Assembly: GCA_049652745.1 (NCBI GenBank)
Contig: JBASEY010000029.1
Coordinates: forward strand, 318,449-382,448
Origin: JBASEY01 sp049652745
GTDB lineage: Bacteria > CSSED10-310
DNA: 64,000 nucleotides
Reading direction: 5' to 3'
Shown: piece after piece, positions 55,411-64,000 of the stretch
How positions within the stretch are numbered: the stretch's first letter is position 1
Layout: every line of letters begins with the position of its first letter
Notes under the pieces: generated by a model
The model's database searches: none
What the model was told of the DNA's origin: nothing
Seen by the model: the letters and a program-made list of their open reading frames with translations, nothing else
Translations under genes and position numbers: made by a program

Positions 55411-57318
55411 ATGAGCAAAGTAATAGGTATAGATCTTGGAACAACAAATTCATGTGTTTCCGTGATGGAAGGCGGCGAGCCGACAATTATTCCGAATGAG
55501 GAAGGTAACAGGACAACGCCTTCTGTCATCGGTTTCATCAAAGATGGCAGTAGAGTTGTCGGACAGGTGGCCAAGCGCCAGGCTGTGACAAATCCGGAAA
55601 AAACTGTGTATTCAATCAAACGGTTTATGGGACGGCGTTATCGTGAAGTGGCCGAAGAAATCGGTATGGTTCCCTTCAAAGTCATTGAGGGAAAAAATGG
55701 TGATGTCAGAATAAAAATCGATGATAAACAGTTCAGTCCCCCGGAACTCTCAGCCATGATCCTGCAAAAACTCAAACAGGCAGCCGAAGATTATCTGGGT
55801 GAAAAAGTCACGCGAGCGGTGATTACCGTCCCGGCGTACTTCAATGACAGCCAGCGCCAGGCGACCAAGGATGCCGGTACAATTGCCGGATTGACGGTGG
55901 AGAGAATCATCAATGAACCCACTGCAGCGGCTTTAGCCTATGGTTTGGAAAAAAAGGAAGACCAGACGATTGCGGTTTACGATTTCGGCGGCGGCACATT
56001 CGATATATCCATTCTGGAAGTCGGTGATCAGGTGGTCGAAGTCAAATCGACCAATGGCGACACTCATCTGGGTGGAGACAATTTGGACCATAAAATTTAC
56101 ACTTGGATTACGACGGAATTTAAAAAGGAACAGGGTATCGATCTGTCGAATGACCCCATGGCTCTTCAACGGCTTCGTGAAGCGGCGGAAAAGGCCAAAA
56201 TCGAGTTGTCCAGTGTTAAAGAGACGACGATCAATCTTCCCTTTATCACTGCTGATTCATCCGGGCCGAAGCATTTGGTCATGACGCTGACTCGCGCAAA
56301 ATTTGAACAGTTGGTTGAAGACGAGTTGAAGCGAACCTTGGAACCCTGTCGAAAAGCTCTCAAGGATGCCGGATTGGAACCGGATGCCATCGATGAGGTG
56401 GTTCTAGTCGGTGGCTCGACACGAATCCCTAAAGTGCAGGAAATGGTGCGCGACTTCTTCAGGAAAGATCCTCATAAAGGAGTCAATCCGGATGAGGTGG
56501 TTTCACTTGGTGCCGCCATTCAGGGTGGTATTCTTGCAGGGGACGTCAAGGATGTCTTGTTGTTGGATGTGACGCCGTTATCACTTGGTATCGAAACCCT
56601 GGGTGGCGTCATGACGAAACTGATTGAGCGGAACACGACGATTCCGACCAAGAAAAGCGAAGTGTTCTCAACAGCGGCGGACAACCAGACTCAGGTTGAA
56701 ATTCATGTTCTCCAAGGCGAAAGACCTATGGCGAATCAGAACAGAACCTTGGGCCGGTTCCATTTGATCGGTATTCCGCCGGCTCCCAGAGGAATGCCTC
56801 AGATCGAAGTATCTTTCGATATCGATGCAAACGGCATCGTCAATGTTACGGCTAAGGATCTAGGTACCGGAAAGGAGCAGAGAATTACCATCACGGCGTC
56901 TTCAGGGTTGTCGAAAGACGAAATCAACAAGATGGTGAATGACGCCGAAGCTCATGCCGACAGTGACAAGAAACAGCGGGAATTGATCGATATCCGCAAT
57001 CAGGCCGACAGTCTGATTTACAGTACGGAAAAGGTTCTGAATGAAAATTCAGAAAAAATTTCCGATGTGGAAGCCGGCGCCGTTCGCAGAGCGATCGAAG
57101 ACTTGAAATCCGCTGTAGAAAATGGCGACAAATCGGAAATTGAACAGAAAATCAAAGCATTGACCCAGGCATCTCACAAACTGGCCGAAATGATCTATAA
57201 AGAAGCTCAGGCAAGTCATCAGCAGAGCACATCCGGCACTCACACAGGACAGGATGATACGCATAAATCCGGCCATGATGACGATGTTGTCGATGCTGAA
57301 TTTGAAGAATCGAACTAA
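55411..57318 (+). CDS. dnaK: Molecular chaperone DnaK (Hsp70)
   Basis: DnaK binds unfolded peptides in an ATP cycle driven by DnaJ and GrpE. The ATPase domain opens with IGIDLGTTNSCVSVMEGG and contains AVITVPAYFNDSQRQATKDA, VYDFGGGTFDISILEVGD and VVLVGGSTRIPKVQEMV. The peptide-binding domain has DVTPLSLGIETLGGVMTKLI. The C-terminus ends in the typical VVDAEFEE. The 635-residue length is normal. AAGGAGG precedes ATG 55411. It leads an operon with two dnaJ genes and hspR; grpE is missing. Confidence 0.98.
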   Translation: MSKVIGIDLGTTNSCVSVMEGGEPTIIPNEEGNRTTPSVIGFIKDGSRVVGQVAKRQAVTNPEKTVYSIKRFMGRRYREVAEEIGMVPFKVIEGKNGDVRIKIDDKQFSPPELSAMILQKLKQAAEDYLGEKVTRAVITVPAYFNDSQRQATKDAGTIAGLTVERIINEPTAAALAYGLEKKEDQTIAVYDFGGGTFDISILEVGDQVVEVKSTNGDTHLGGDNLDHKIYTWITTEFKKEQGIDLSNDPMALQRLREAAEKAKIELSSVKETTINLPFITADSSGPKHLVMTLTRAKFEQLVEDELKRTLEPCRKALKDAGLEPDAIDEVVLVGGSTRIPKVQEMVRDFFRKDPHKGVNPDEVVSLGAAIQGGILAGDVKDVLLLDVTPLSLGIETLGGVMTKLIERNTTIPTKKSEVFSTAADNQTQVEIHVLQGERPMANQNRTLGRFHLIGIPPAPRGMPQIEVSFDIDANGIVNVTAKDLGTGKEQRITITASSGLSKDEINKMVNDAEAHADSDKKQRELIDIRNQADSLIYSTEKVLNENSEKISDVEAGAVRRAIEDLKSAVENGDKSEIEQKIKALTQASHKLAEMIYKEAQASHQQSTSGTHTGQDDTHKSGHDDDVVDAEFEESN

Positions 57319-57330
57319 TTGAAGAGAAAT

Positions 57331-57373
57331 ACGGAACCGGAGAGCTCGTTAATAGATAGTTCTCTGGTTCCGT
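57331..57373 (+). terminator. Hairpin between dnaK and dnaJ (attenuator or partial terminator)
   Basis: ACGGAACCGGAGA (57331-57343) can pair with TCTCTGGTTCCGT (57361-57373), 13 bp with one G-U pair, around a 17-nt loop. Only a short T run follows, so readthrough is likely. It may set the ratio of DnaK to the downstream proteins or stabilise the dnaK mRNA. Confidence 0.5.
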
Positions 57374-57385
57374 TTAAACGGAAAA

Positions 57386-58513
57386 ATGGAAGATTACTAT
57401 AAAATACTTGGTGTCGATAAAACGGCATCTGCTGCCGATATTAAAAAAGCTTATCGCAAGCTCGCACGGAAATATCATCCGGATGTGAATCCGGGTAATA
57501 CGTCGGCTGAAGAACGGTTCAAGAAGATTTCGGATGCATATTCAGTTCTGTCCGATCCCAAAAAGCGGGCGGAATACGACGAGTTCGGCTCAGGATATTT
57601 TAAGCAGGCGGGTCAGGGTCAGGCATACTCCACAGGCAATCCTTTCGAAGGGTTTGATTTTAATTTTTCGCAGGCAGGTACGCACGATCGGCAGGGGCCG
57701 GGGAGTTTTCGTGATTTTTTCAGAGATATCTTCAGTCGAGAGGAGCCGGTTCAGCGTGGTCCCGTTCAGGGCCAGGATATTCATTATAACTTGGAAATTT
57801 CGTTTATGGATGCTTTCCGTGGGATTACGACTGAATTGCAGCTCCAGATTCCCACGGTGTGTGACAGGTGCAACGGTGACGGCAATGAGCCGGGTACGCC
57901 GGTTCAAACGTGCCCGGTTTGTCACGGAACAGGTCAGGTGCAATCGGCGTCGGGCCCTTTCAAGGTGGCACATGTTTGTCCCAATTGCAAAGGTAGCGGA
58001 AAAGTCCATGCGGTGAAATGCCACAAATGCCAAGGCAAGGGTTTCGTGTCCCAAATGCAGAAAATCCGAGTCAAAATTCCTGCCGGTGTCGATACCGGAT
58101 CGAAAGTGCGGGTAGCTGGTAAAGGGCAACCGGGTGAAAACGGCGGACCTGCAGGCGACATCATCATTACGGTCAATGTTAAAGAGCATACGTATTTTAA
58201 AAGAAGCGGAAAAAACATCATGCTGGAAATCCCCATCACCGTCTCGGAAGCGCTTCTAGGCGCCAGGATTTCTATTCCAACCCCGGGGGGTATGGTCAAA
58301 ATGACGGTTCCTCCCGCCTGTAACGTCGATCAGACTTTCAGGCTGCCCGGCAAAGGATTTCAGGATATCAAGGGTGGGAAAACCGGGGATCTTATGGTAA
58401 AAGTCAGAATCGTCGCCCCACCGCAAGTGCGGGAAGACGCGAAAAATCTGATTCGCGAGTTTGATCGATTGAACCACTACGAACCCAGGAAAGGAATGTT
58501 CGGTCTTGAGTGA
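57386..58513 (+). CDS. dnaJ: Co-chaperone DnaJ (first copy)
   Basis: Full-length type I DnaJ of 375 residues. It has a J domain with the HPD motif (YRKLARKYHPDVNPGN), a Gly/Phe region, and four zinc-binding repeats CDRCNGDG, CPVCHGTG, CPNCKGSG and CHKCQGKG. C-terminal substrate-binding domains follow (PAGVDTGSKVRVAGKG, LMVKVRIVAPP). It stimulates the ATPase of DnaK, its upstream neighbour. The stop overlaps the TTG start of hspR. It is distinct in sequence from the second copy at 58913. Confidence 0.96.
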   Translation: MEDYYKILGVDKTASAADIKKAYRKLARKYHPDVNPGNTSAEERFKKISDAYSVLSDPKKRAEYDEFGSGYFKQAGQGQAYSTGNPFEGFDFNFSQAGTHDRQGPGSFRDFFRDIFSREEPVQRGPVQGQDIHYNLEISFMDAFRGITTELQLQIPTVCDRCNGDGNEPGTPVQTCPVCHGTGQVQSASGPFKVAHVCPNCKGSGKVHAVKCHKCQGKGFVSQMQKIRVKIPAGVDTGSKVRVAGKGQPGENGGPAGDIIITVNVKEHTYFKRSGKNIMLEIPITVSEALLGARISIPTPGGMVKMTVPPACNVDQTFRLPGKGFQDIKGGKTGDLMVKVRIVAPPQVREDAKNLIREFDRLNHYEPRKGMFGLE

Positions 58514-58895
58514 AGGCAAATATACCATTGGTATCGTGGCGGAAATGCTGAACATCACACCGCAGACGATCAGAGTCTATGAAGATAGAGGGTTTATCAA
58601 ACCCAAGCGATCCCTGGGGAATACTCGCCTTTATTCAGATGATGATGTCGATACCCTGAGAATGATTTTAAAACTGACTCAAGACTTGAAAGTCAATCTT
58701 GCCGGTATCGAAGTGATCATCAAGCTCATTCAGCGGATTCAAACATTGGAAATAGAAAAGGATCAACTGTATCAAATGCTGTATGAGGCAGGTAAAATTC
58801 TGCGGAATTACATGGATCAGGTGGAGGTTGACACCGTACCGATGCGGACATCGATGAGCACATTGATTCAGATCATCGATTATGGGAAGTTTTAG
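58506..58895 (+). CDS. hspR: MerR-family heat-shock repressor HspR
   Basis: The 129-residue protein begins at TTG 58506 (overlapping dnaJ by 8 nt) with the MerR winged helix YTIGIVAEMLNITPQTIRVY, then EDRGFIKPKRSLGNTRLYSD and a helical C-terminal dimer region. HspR typically represses dnaK operons by binding HAIR repeats, with DnaK as co-repressor. The position inside the dnaK-dnaJ operon fits. A full HAIR repeat is not visible upstream of dnaK, so the operator sequence may be different here. Confidence 0.9.
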   Translation: MSEGKYTIGIVAEMLNITPQTIRVYEDRGFIKPKRSLGNTRLYSDDDVDTLRMILKLTQDLKVNLAGIEVIIKLIQRIQTLEIEKDQLYQMLYEAGKILRNYMDQVEVDTVPMRTSMSTLIQIIDYGKF

Positions 58896-58912
58896 TGTTG
58901 GGAGACAGGTAA

Positions 58913-60028
58913 ATGGCTGCCCGAAACAAGCGTGACTACTATGAAATACTGGGTGTCGATCGAAACGCCGATCAGCAGGTGATCAAACAGAAATACCGAA
59001 AACTCGCCCTAAAATATCATCCGGACAGAAATCATGGTGATACTGAAGCGGAAGATAAGTTCAAGGAGATTTCTGAAGCTTACCAGGTGTTGTCCGATCC
59101 CGCAAAGCGGCAACGATATGACCAGTTCGGACACCAGGGGCTCAACGGCAGCGGGTTTCAGCCATTCTCGGGATTTGACGAAATTTTTGAATCCTTCGGC
59201 GATATCTTCGGCGATATTTTCGGCTCCAGAGGACGATCACGGACCCGCGCTATGGTCGGTGAAGATCTTCGCTATGATTTAACCATCGAATTTATGGATG
59301 CCGTCAAAGGTGTTGAAAAACAGATCGATATCGAAAAAATGTCGGCCTGTGAAGCATGCTCCGGGACCGGCGCGAAACCCGGGTCCAGCCCGACGCGCTG
59401 CCCGCAGTGCGGAGGCAGCGGACAGGTGCGTCGTTCACAAGGTTTTTTCACGATCGCGACACCATGCCCGCAATGCCGCGGCTCCGGCCAATTCATCCAA
59501 GACCCATGTACAGACTGTAGAGGGTTTGGAAAAGTCGAAAAACGGAAAACCCTTACCGTCAAAATACCTCCTGGTGTCGACAGCGGATCCAGGATTCGAC
59601 TGCGTGGTGAAGGCGAACCCGGCAGCTACGGAGGCCCGCCGGGGGATCTGTATATCGTCATCAGAGTGAAAGACCATGAGATTTTTCAACGCCACGGTGA
59701 TGATATCTTGCTGGAATACCCGATCTCATTTGCTCAAGCCGCTCTGGGAAGTCAAATTACTATCGAGTTGCTGGATGGGGAAGATACGCTCAAAATCCCA
59801 TCTGGAACCCAAACCGGAAAAAGCTTCGTTTTAAAGGGAAAAGGCGTCAAAAATGTGCAAAGCGGCTATCCCGGCGATTTTTATGTCAAAGTCATCGTCG
59901 TCACACCGACGCGACTTGATCCGGAACAACGGCGATTGCTGGAAGAACTGGCTAAAATAGAAGGCACTCCCGTGCTGCCCGCCAAAAAGAAAACACTGTT
60001 CGAAAAAATCAAAGACTCAATCAGTTGA
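58913..60028 (+). CDS. dnaJ: Co-chaperone DnaJ (second copy)
   Basis: A second complete type I DnaJ, 371 residues. It has a J domain (RDYYEILGVDRNADQQVI, KLALKYHPDRNHGD), a Gly/Phe segment with FDEIFESFGDIFGDIFGSRG, zinc repeats CEACSGTG, CPQCGGSG, CPQCRGSG and CTDCRGFG, and C-terminal domains. It follows hspR by 17 nt and so belongs to the same operon. The two DnaJ copies have diverged, which suggests separate client or partner roles. The end overlaps the convergent wbqC-like gene by 12 bp. Confidence 0.96.
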   Translation: MAARNKRDYYEILGVDRNADQQVIKQKYRKLALKYHPDRNHGDTEAEDKFKEISEAYQVLSDPAKRQRYDQFGHQGLNGSGFQPFSGFDEIFESFGDIFGDIFGSRGRSRTRAMVGEDLRYDLTIEFMDAVKGVEKQIDIEKMSACEACSGTGAKPGSSPTRCPQCGGSGQVRRSQGFFTIATPCPQCRGSGQFIQDPCTDCRGFGKVEKRKTLTVKIPPGVDSGSRIRLRGEGEPGSYGGPPGDLYIVIRVKDHEIFQRHGDDILLEYPISFAQAALGSQITIELLDGEDTLKIPSGTQTGKSFVLKGKGVKNVQSGYPGDFYVKVIVVTPTRLDPEQRRLLEELAKIEGTPVLPAKKKTLFEKIKDSIS

Positions 60029-60745
60029 AGGCTCACCGAAGTATTCAACTAACGCTGATTCCTGCTTTAAAATCTCCAAAGCACGATCGCCTTCATTGAA
60101 CAACAAATCCACTGTCGCCATATAGGGAATAAAAGCCCCGTGAAGTTGAGAATACTCCGGATGATCATATTCATGTAAAAGCACGCGTAAACCTGCCTGG
60201 TGAAACAGATTCACATCCAAATAGTTCCTGCATAGAGGTCCGCTGATATAATCGGTGATGCCCAGTTGAAGACAGATTTCAACCAGCCGACCGGTCTTGT
60301 CCGCCGATTCGATCGATAGATCCGATGAGCGCATTGTTTTGACGGTATCGATTTGCAGCAACCGTGTATGCAGGTCGATCAATGCAATGTCAAGAGCCGT
60401 CAGATTGTCGTAATGAGCGTTGAGGATGGATTCAATTTCTGGAAAATAATCGTTGAAAAAAGGAGCCTTACGATAGTTGAATCGGATCGCCTCCAAATGT
60501 TTTCTGGCCCAGTTTTGAGAATTGTCAATCTGTGTATGGCGCAATTCCTGTTCAAAACAACCTTTGGTGATAACCGGTACGGTCAGCCAGATAGGGCCTG
60601 AAACGCCTTTAATCCGGTTTCTGTTTCGCCAGCTTCGTTTGTCGTATTGAACATCGTCATAGAAAACAAAAATATCCGACAGAGCCATCTGGTTGAAAAA
60701 ACCGAGCCAAGGCAGGTAACCGGGCTGTAAAATCGTTCCTCGCAT
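60017..60745 (-). CDS. WbqC-like protein
   Basis: The N-terminus MRGTILQPGYLPWLGFFNQM, then SDIFVFYDDVQYDKRSWRNR, is the signature of the WbqC-like family; TDYISGPLCRNYLD near residue 180 is also family-typical. The 242-residue length is normal. Members are found in O-antigen and other surface-glycan clusters, where they may modify amino sugars; the exact reaction is not established. The methyltransferase gene directly upstream ends 9 nt before it, so the two are probably co-transcribed. Confidence 0.9.
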   Translation of the reverse strand: MRGTILQPGYLPWLGFFNQMALSDIFVFYDDVQYDKRSWRNRNRIKGVSGPIWLTVPVITKGCFEQELRHTQIDNSQNWARKHLEAIRFNYRKAPFFNDYFPEIESILNAHYDNLTALDIALIDLHTRLLQIDTVKTMRSSDLSIESADKTGRLVEICLQLGITDYISGPLCRNYLDVNLFHQAGLRVLLHEYDHPEYSQLHGAFIPYMATVDLLFNEGDRALEILKQESALVEYFGEPSTD

Positions 60746-60754
60746 TTTTACTTT

Positions 60755-61438
60755 CTATTTTTTCACGATCAGATCAAACCGGTGGCCTGAACATCTGGCG
60801 TCCTGCTTCTGGCCATGAATTTCAACCGTCTCCGCTCCCAACGTTAAAAGGTGGTGTTGAAGATTTTTGAGAGAAACAAACAGCCAGTTACTGACTCTGT
60901 GCATAAAAGGTCTTTCCGGATCATCCCATCGCTCCAAATCCTCTTTCGGAATACGGTGCTTATACTCTTCAGCAAGAAGATCTCCGATCAACAGAATGCC
61001 TTTCGGGGCGAGCACTCTGAACAGTTCTGTCGCAGCCTCCCGGGCATGTCGTTGAGAAGGCAAATAATGAAATACGCTGTAGCAAAGGACTCTTTCAAAA
61101 CTGTTATCTTTGAAAGGAAGACTGCTCACTTCGCCCTGGACAAAGTCGATGGCGTTGAACACAGCTTTGCCGGCAAGAAGAGGCGGTCGGCAGAAATCGA
61201 TGCCGACAAGGTGCTTGGCATTCGTGTTCAAACGACTCAACAGATAACCGTTGTTGCATCCGACATCCAGAATACGATCATTTGGGGAACCGGAATAATC
61301 GAATTTGGAAAGAACGTCTTCAACGGTGGCGGAAAACTCTTTTTGATCAGGGCGCCTGCCGGTCATGCCGATAGGATCGGTGTACCGATGCGTGTTGTCT
61401 TTCCATTCTTCCTGCATAATTTTTCGATGTGAATTCAT
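60755..61438 (-). CDS. Class I SAM-dependent methyltransferase
   Basis: Motif I is ILDVGCNNGYLLSRL (about residue 57), followed by GIDFCRPPLLAGKAV and the catalytic region FERVLCYSVFHYLPSQRHAR. The C-terminus (GQKQDARCSGHRFDLIVKK) is short. At 227 residues it is a single-domain enzyme. Pairing with the WbqC-like gene suggests it methylates a sugar or glycan precursor, but the substrate is not visible in the sequence. GAGGG lies 4 nt before the ATG. Confidence 0.87.
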   Translation of the reverse strand: MNSHRKIMQEEWKDNTHRYTDPIGMTGRRPDQKEFSATVEDVLSKFDYSGSPNDRILDVGCNNGYLLSRLNTNAKHLVGIDFCRPPLLAGKAVFNAIDFVQGEVSSLPFKDNSFERVLCYSVFHYLPSQRHAREAATELFRVLAPKGILLIGDLLAEEYKHRIPKEDLERWDDPERPFMHRVSNWLFVSLKNLQHHLLTLGAETVEIHGQKQDARCSGHRFDLIVKK

Positions 61439-61560
61439 AGCGCCCTCGCTGATATCCTAAATATAACAGGGTATTTATAGCGCATTCTTCAGTATCGGAC
61501 AAGCTGGGGTGATTCAGACGCGTCAGCAACTAAGAACACTCTTATCGAAGCTAAATAGTT

Positions 61561-62700
61561 TTATATCAGGTCTCCGCCCCAAAGCTGTTCACAGAAATTT
61601 TGCCACGGCAATATAGTAATACCGGATGATAATTTTTGCGGGAAAGGGTCCCGTGAGACGATAATTTTTTTAGTCAGCTTATATTCCTGAGCAAATAGGC
61701 GCAACCCGTTGGGTTTCAAGCTGCTTGCTTGTTTACCGGATTTTATCTCAAGAGCCACTTGTGCATCACCCAATATCAGATCGACCTCGGATCCATTTGC
61801 CGTTCGCCAGAACGATATCGGAAAATCTTTTCGGCTGTAATGTCTATAAGCAAAACATTCCTGAATTATAAAATGTTCGAAAAGACGACCGAATTCTTTT
61901 GTTCCAGGATTCAGAGTTCGGTAATCGAGCAAAGCTGCAACTATTCCGGTATCAAAAAAATAAAATTTCGATGTTTCTATCAAACGGCGGGATTTGGATC
62001 GTTTCCAGGGCTCCAGTAATCGTCCGATTAATGTGTCCTCAAGAATCTGATAGTATTCGCGGATGGTTTTGACCGAAACACCAGAATCGCGGGCCGCATT
62101 GGAATAATTCAACAGCATGCCGCTGGTCAAGGCGGCGGACTGCAGAAATCGGGAAAATGCCGGCAGATTCCGTGTCAAGGCTTCGGCCTGTATTTCTTCT
62201 TTCAAATAGTCGTGCACGTATGCTTTCAAGTCCATAAGACTATCAGAAGACAGATAGTGCAATGGAAGAAATCCGGATAACAGTGTTTTCTCGAGGTCGA
62301 ATGACCCCAATTCTGCAGAAACAAGAGGATACAGTTCATATCGCCAAGCTCGACCTCCCAACAAATTCACCTGACCACGCCTGAATTTCCGTGCGCTGGA
62401 ACCGGAAAGAATAAATCGATAAGGTCGATTTTCAATCAGCCAATGAATTTCGTCCATTAAATGAGGTACTTTTTGTACTTCATCGATAATGACGGTGTGG
62501 TTTTGTTCAGCGTCCAGTATTCGACGTAATTGCATCGGCTCTCTACTGAGCGCAAGATAGAGGTCATAATTCAGTAGATCCAGGAACAAAGCTTCCGGAA
62601 ACTGATGTTTCAGCAACGTTGTTTTACCGGTTTTTCGCGGTCCCCACAGGAAAGCCGAACGGTCCATGGGAAGATCGATTTTCAGAATTCTTTCAATCAT
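61561..62700 (-). CDS. AAA_14/DUF4143 ATP-binding protein
   Basis: The 379-residue protein begins at ATG 62700 (GAGGTG 6 nt upstream). The AAA_14 domain has Walker A FLWGPRKTGKTTLLKHQFPE (about residues 20-27 for the loop), Walker B TVIIDEVQKVPHLMDEIHWL, and the sensor-like FILSGSSARKFRRG. The C-terminal DUF4143 half has a PD-(D/E)xK-like signature EVDLILGDAQVALEIKSGKQ. These proteins are abundant in mobile or accessory regions and their role is not settled. An operator-like repeat cluster sits just upstream. Confidence 0.92.
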   Translation of the reverse strand: MIERILKIDLPMDRSAFLWGPRKTGKTTLLKHQFPEALFLDLLNYDLYLALSREPMQLRRILDAEQNHTVIIDEVQKVPHLMDEIHWLIENRPYRFILSGSSARKFRRGQVNLLGGRAWRYELYPLVSAELGSFDLEKTLLSGFLPLHYLSSDSLMDLKAYVHDYLKEEIQAEALTRNLPAFSRFLQSAALTSGMLLNYSNAARDSGVSVKTIREYYQILEDTLIGRLLEPWKRSKSRRLIETSKFYFFDTGIVAALLDYRTLNPGTKEFGRLFEHFIIQECFAYRHYSRKDFPISFWRTANGSEVDLILGDAQVALEIKSGKQASSLKPNGLRLFAQEYKLTKKIIVSRDPFPQKLSSGITILPWQNFCEQLWGGDLI

Positions 62701-62725
62701 GGTTATCACCTCGGTTTGTTTGTAC

Positions 62726-62768
62726 GATAATTTGGAGTAAAGGTCAAATTATTGGCGATAATTTGGAG
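62726..62768. promoter_or_regulatory. Operator-like repeat cluster upstream of the AAA_14/DUF4143 gene
   Basis: GATAATTTGGAG occurs at 62726-62737 and again at 62757-62768. CAAATTAT (62745-62752) and ATAATTTG (62758-62765) form a perfect inverted repeat with a 5-nt centre. The three copies of ATAATTTG lie within 40 bp of the start codon. Confidence 0.6.
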
Positions 62769-63385
62769 CATGGGTAAAAATATCATAAAAAGGCTCAGGT
62801 TAGCCGATAAAAAAAACATGGGAAATTTGCTGATAATTACTTTATATTTCCACTATTTTTAGAGGATCGTGACATATATATCAGGACGAATGAGATCTCC
62901 TAAGGTTTGACTCAATCCGTCTCGATAAATTAACATAAGCCTAATGATTAGTCTTGCCCTATTGCAAACATTAATTGACACTAACCTGAGCATTGGGTCA
63001 GTCGATGGTTAGAACTTTTTGAAAAAGCGTTTATTTTCGCTAGTAGAGCCAGGATTTGGTTCCGGGACTGCGAGATGGAAACGAAGCGGAAAATCATGAA
63101 AAATTAAGGTTCGTACTTTATTTTGAAAGACGGAGAATTTCATATTCAAACGCAAAAACCGTTCAGGGTGATATCAAAAAATCCGAAAAATATCGCTTGG
63201 CGGGTCAAGTGTCACATCATCGCAACCTTTTTTATGAGGCAGTAGAGCCATTCTACATTCCGATTATTGCATAAGAAAGCAATGTTCATATGCTTTCATG
63301 ATATCAAGCCAGGAAAAAACGATAACTCCAATTTATGCTCTGCAGCATAACCCAGGATAAAGCAACGATTTTTCTGTAAATTGGT
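62769..63385. other. Gene-poor stretch before the transposase
   Basis: I see no convincing gene here. A 72-codon open frame at 63056-63274 has no family resemblance. GCTCAGGTTAG (62793-62803) is repeated inverted at 62981-62991. GAAAGCA (63275-63281) and TGCTTTC (63291-63297) form a small perfect hairpin. One end of the IS256-type element presumably falls in this stretch or between 63298 and the transposase stop. Confidence 0.5.
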
Positions 63386-64000
63386 TCATAGGGTTTGATC
63401 CACCTCAATTAACAAGTATTTTCGACCGGATTCCCATTCTTCGCTAACCTCAGCGAGGATAGCTGTTACTAATCTCAAAAGTGCTGCCTCATTGGGAAAC
63501 AATGTGGCCACACGCGTTCGGCGTTTGATTTCCTTGTGGATCCGTTCCAGCGTATTGGTTGTTCGAAGCCTGCGTCTGAATTTCATCGGTAAGTCAAAAC
63601 ACGCGAAACCTTCTGGGAGGTTATCCTCCATCCAACTAGCCAGGCGCGAAGCTTTAGAACGGTATTTCTCTACGGTTAAGTGAAGAAGACGTTGGGCTTC
63701 TTCCCGGTCTGGTGCATTGAAAACAGTCCGAATATCGGCAGCGACTGTTTCTCGCATGTGTACTTTGGGGACATAGGCCATTGCGTTTCGTTGAAGATGG
63801 ATTTGGCATCGTTGCCAGATGGCTCCGGGAAATGAGGCTTTGAGAGCGGCTTTCAGCCCTTCATGGTCATCACTGGTAATGATGGCTATTCCCCGAAGCC
63901 CCCGCTCTTTGAGGGACAGAAGAAATTCTCTCCAGTGGATCTCGGCTTCGCTCATGGAGACACTGACACCGAGAAGCGTTCGATAGCCATCGGCTGTGAC
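63386..64000 (-). CDS. IS256-family (mutator-type) transposase, C-terminal part
   Basis: The frame stays open to the right edge, so the N-terminal part lies outside the window; the codons upstream of MSEAEIHWREF (VTADGYRTLLGVSVS) continue in frame. The family signature is visible: a metal Asp in AIITSDDHEGLKAALKASFP, then IWQRCQIHLQRNAMAYVPK and the catalytic Glu in TTNTLERIHKEIKRRTRVAT. Nothing seen is broken. The gene marks an insertion sequence and a likely breakpoint of genome order. Confidence 0.94.
   Translation of the reverse strand, partial: VTADGYRTLLGVSVSMSEAEIHWREFLLSLKERGLRGIAIITSDDHEGLKAALKASFPGAIWQRCQIHLQRNAMAYVPKVHMRETVAADIRTVFNAPDREEAQRLLHLTVEKYRSKASRLASWMEDNLPEGFACFDLPMKFRRRLRTTNTLERIHKEIKRRTRVATLFPNEAALLRLVTAILAEVSEEWESGRKYLLIEVDQTL

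Noticed and set aside
55271..58682. CTTGAGT and ACTCAAG fragments as HspR (HAIR) sites
   Set aside because: They are single half-sites inside coding regions, without the 7-nt spaced inverted partner.
63056..63274. 72-codon open frame on the plus strand
   Set aside because: No recognisable family and no ribosome binding site; it lies in a stretch with IS remnants.

Overview
The window comes from a Gram-negative bacterium with moderate GC that I cannot place from markers alone. It has lipobox lipoproteins, two lytic transglycosylases, a type IV pilin and a GspC-like protein. It also has many large secreted proteins with long Pro/Thr-rich linkers (PTPT, NTPT, DTPT) and dockerin modules. That style is typical of uncultured candidate phyla (Sumerlaeota or CSSED10-310-like lineages). 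This placement is a guess from protein style, not a phylogenetic result.

Left part (1-18.5 kb) is a surface/secreted protein region. It holds the 3' end of a large dockerin protein, a GT-C/TPR membrane protein, and a complete gingipain-family (C25) peptidase with dockerin and cohesin-like C-terminal modules. Next come two overlapping beta-propeller proteins, the housekeeping gene rlmN on the opposite strand, and another secreted PT-linker protein. Three of these proteins share a C-terminal domain of about 110 residues with the motif DVYGxYWFxPxW.

18.6-26 kb is a glycosylation/pilus block. A polyprenyl-phosphate glycosyltransferase and a DUF2723 membrane protein precede a type IV pilin with a textbook sigma-54 promoter and a strong terminator. 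A second DUF2723 protein and a PMT-type GT-C enzyme follow. The layout suggests glycosylation of the pilin or of other surface proteins.

26-43.6 kb is mainly core metabolism and information genes: mtaB, a methyltransferase, nnr-purC with a dockerin/BNR protein, an ABC1 kinase, a cohesin-like lipoprotein, an SLT lytic transglycosylase, a small gene coupled to a PEGA protein, rsmD-coaD, a PgaB-like hydrolase, ligA, dnaA and an MltD-like transglycosylase.

43.6-54 kb is a second envelope/polysaccharide region. It holds a polyprenyl glycosylphosphotransferase, a GT2 enzyme, a GT-C-like protein, a BNR-like exported protein, a GspC-like lipoprotein, a YfhO-type protein, a TPR lipoprotein and a small exported protein. 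54-60 kb has a PepT-like peptidase and the chaperone operon dnaK-dnaJ-hspR-dnaJ. 60-64 kb has a WbqC-like protein, a methyltransferase, an AAA_14/DUF4143 ATPase with an operator-like repeat cluster, a gene-poor stretch, and the C-terminal part of an IS256-family transposase that runs off the window. I saw no tRNA, rRNA or CRISPR array.
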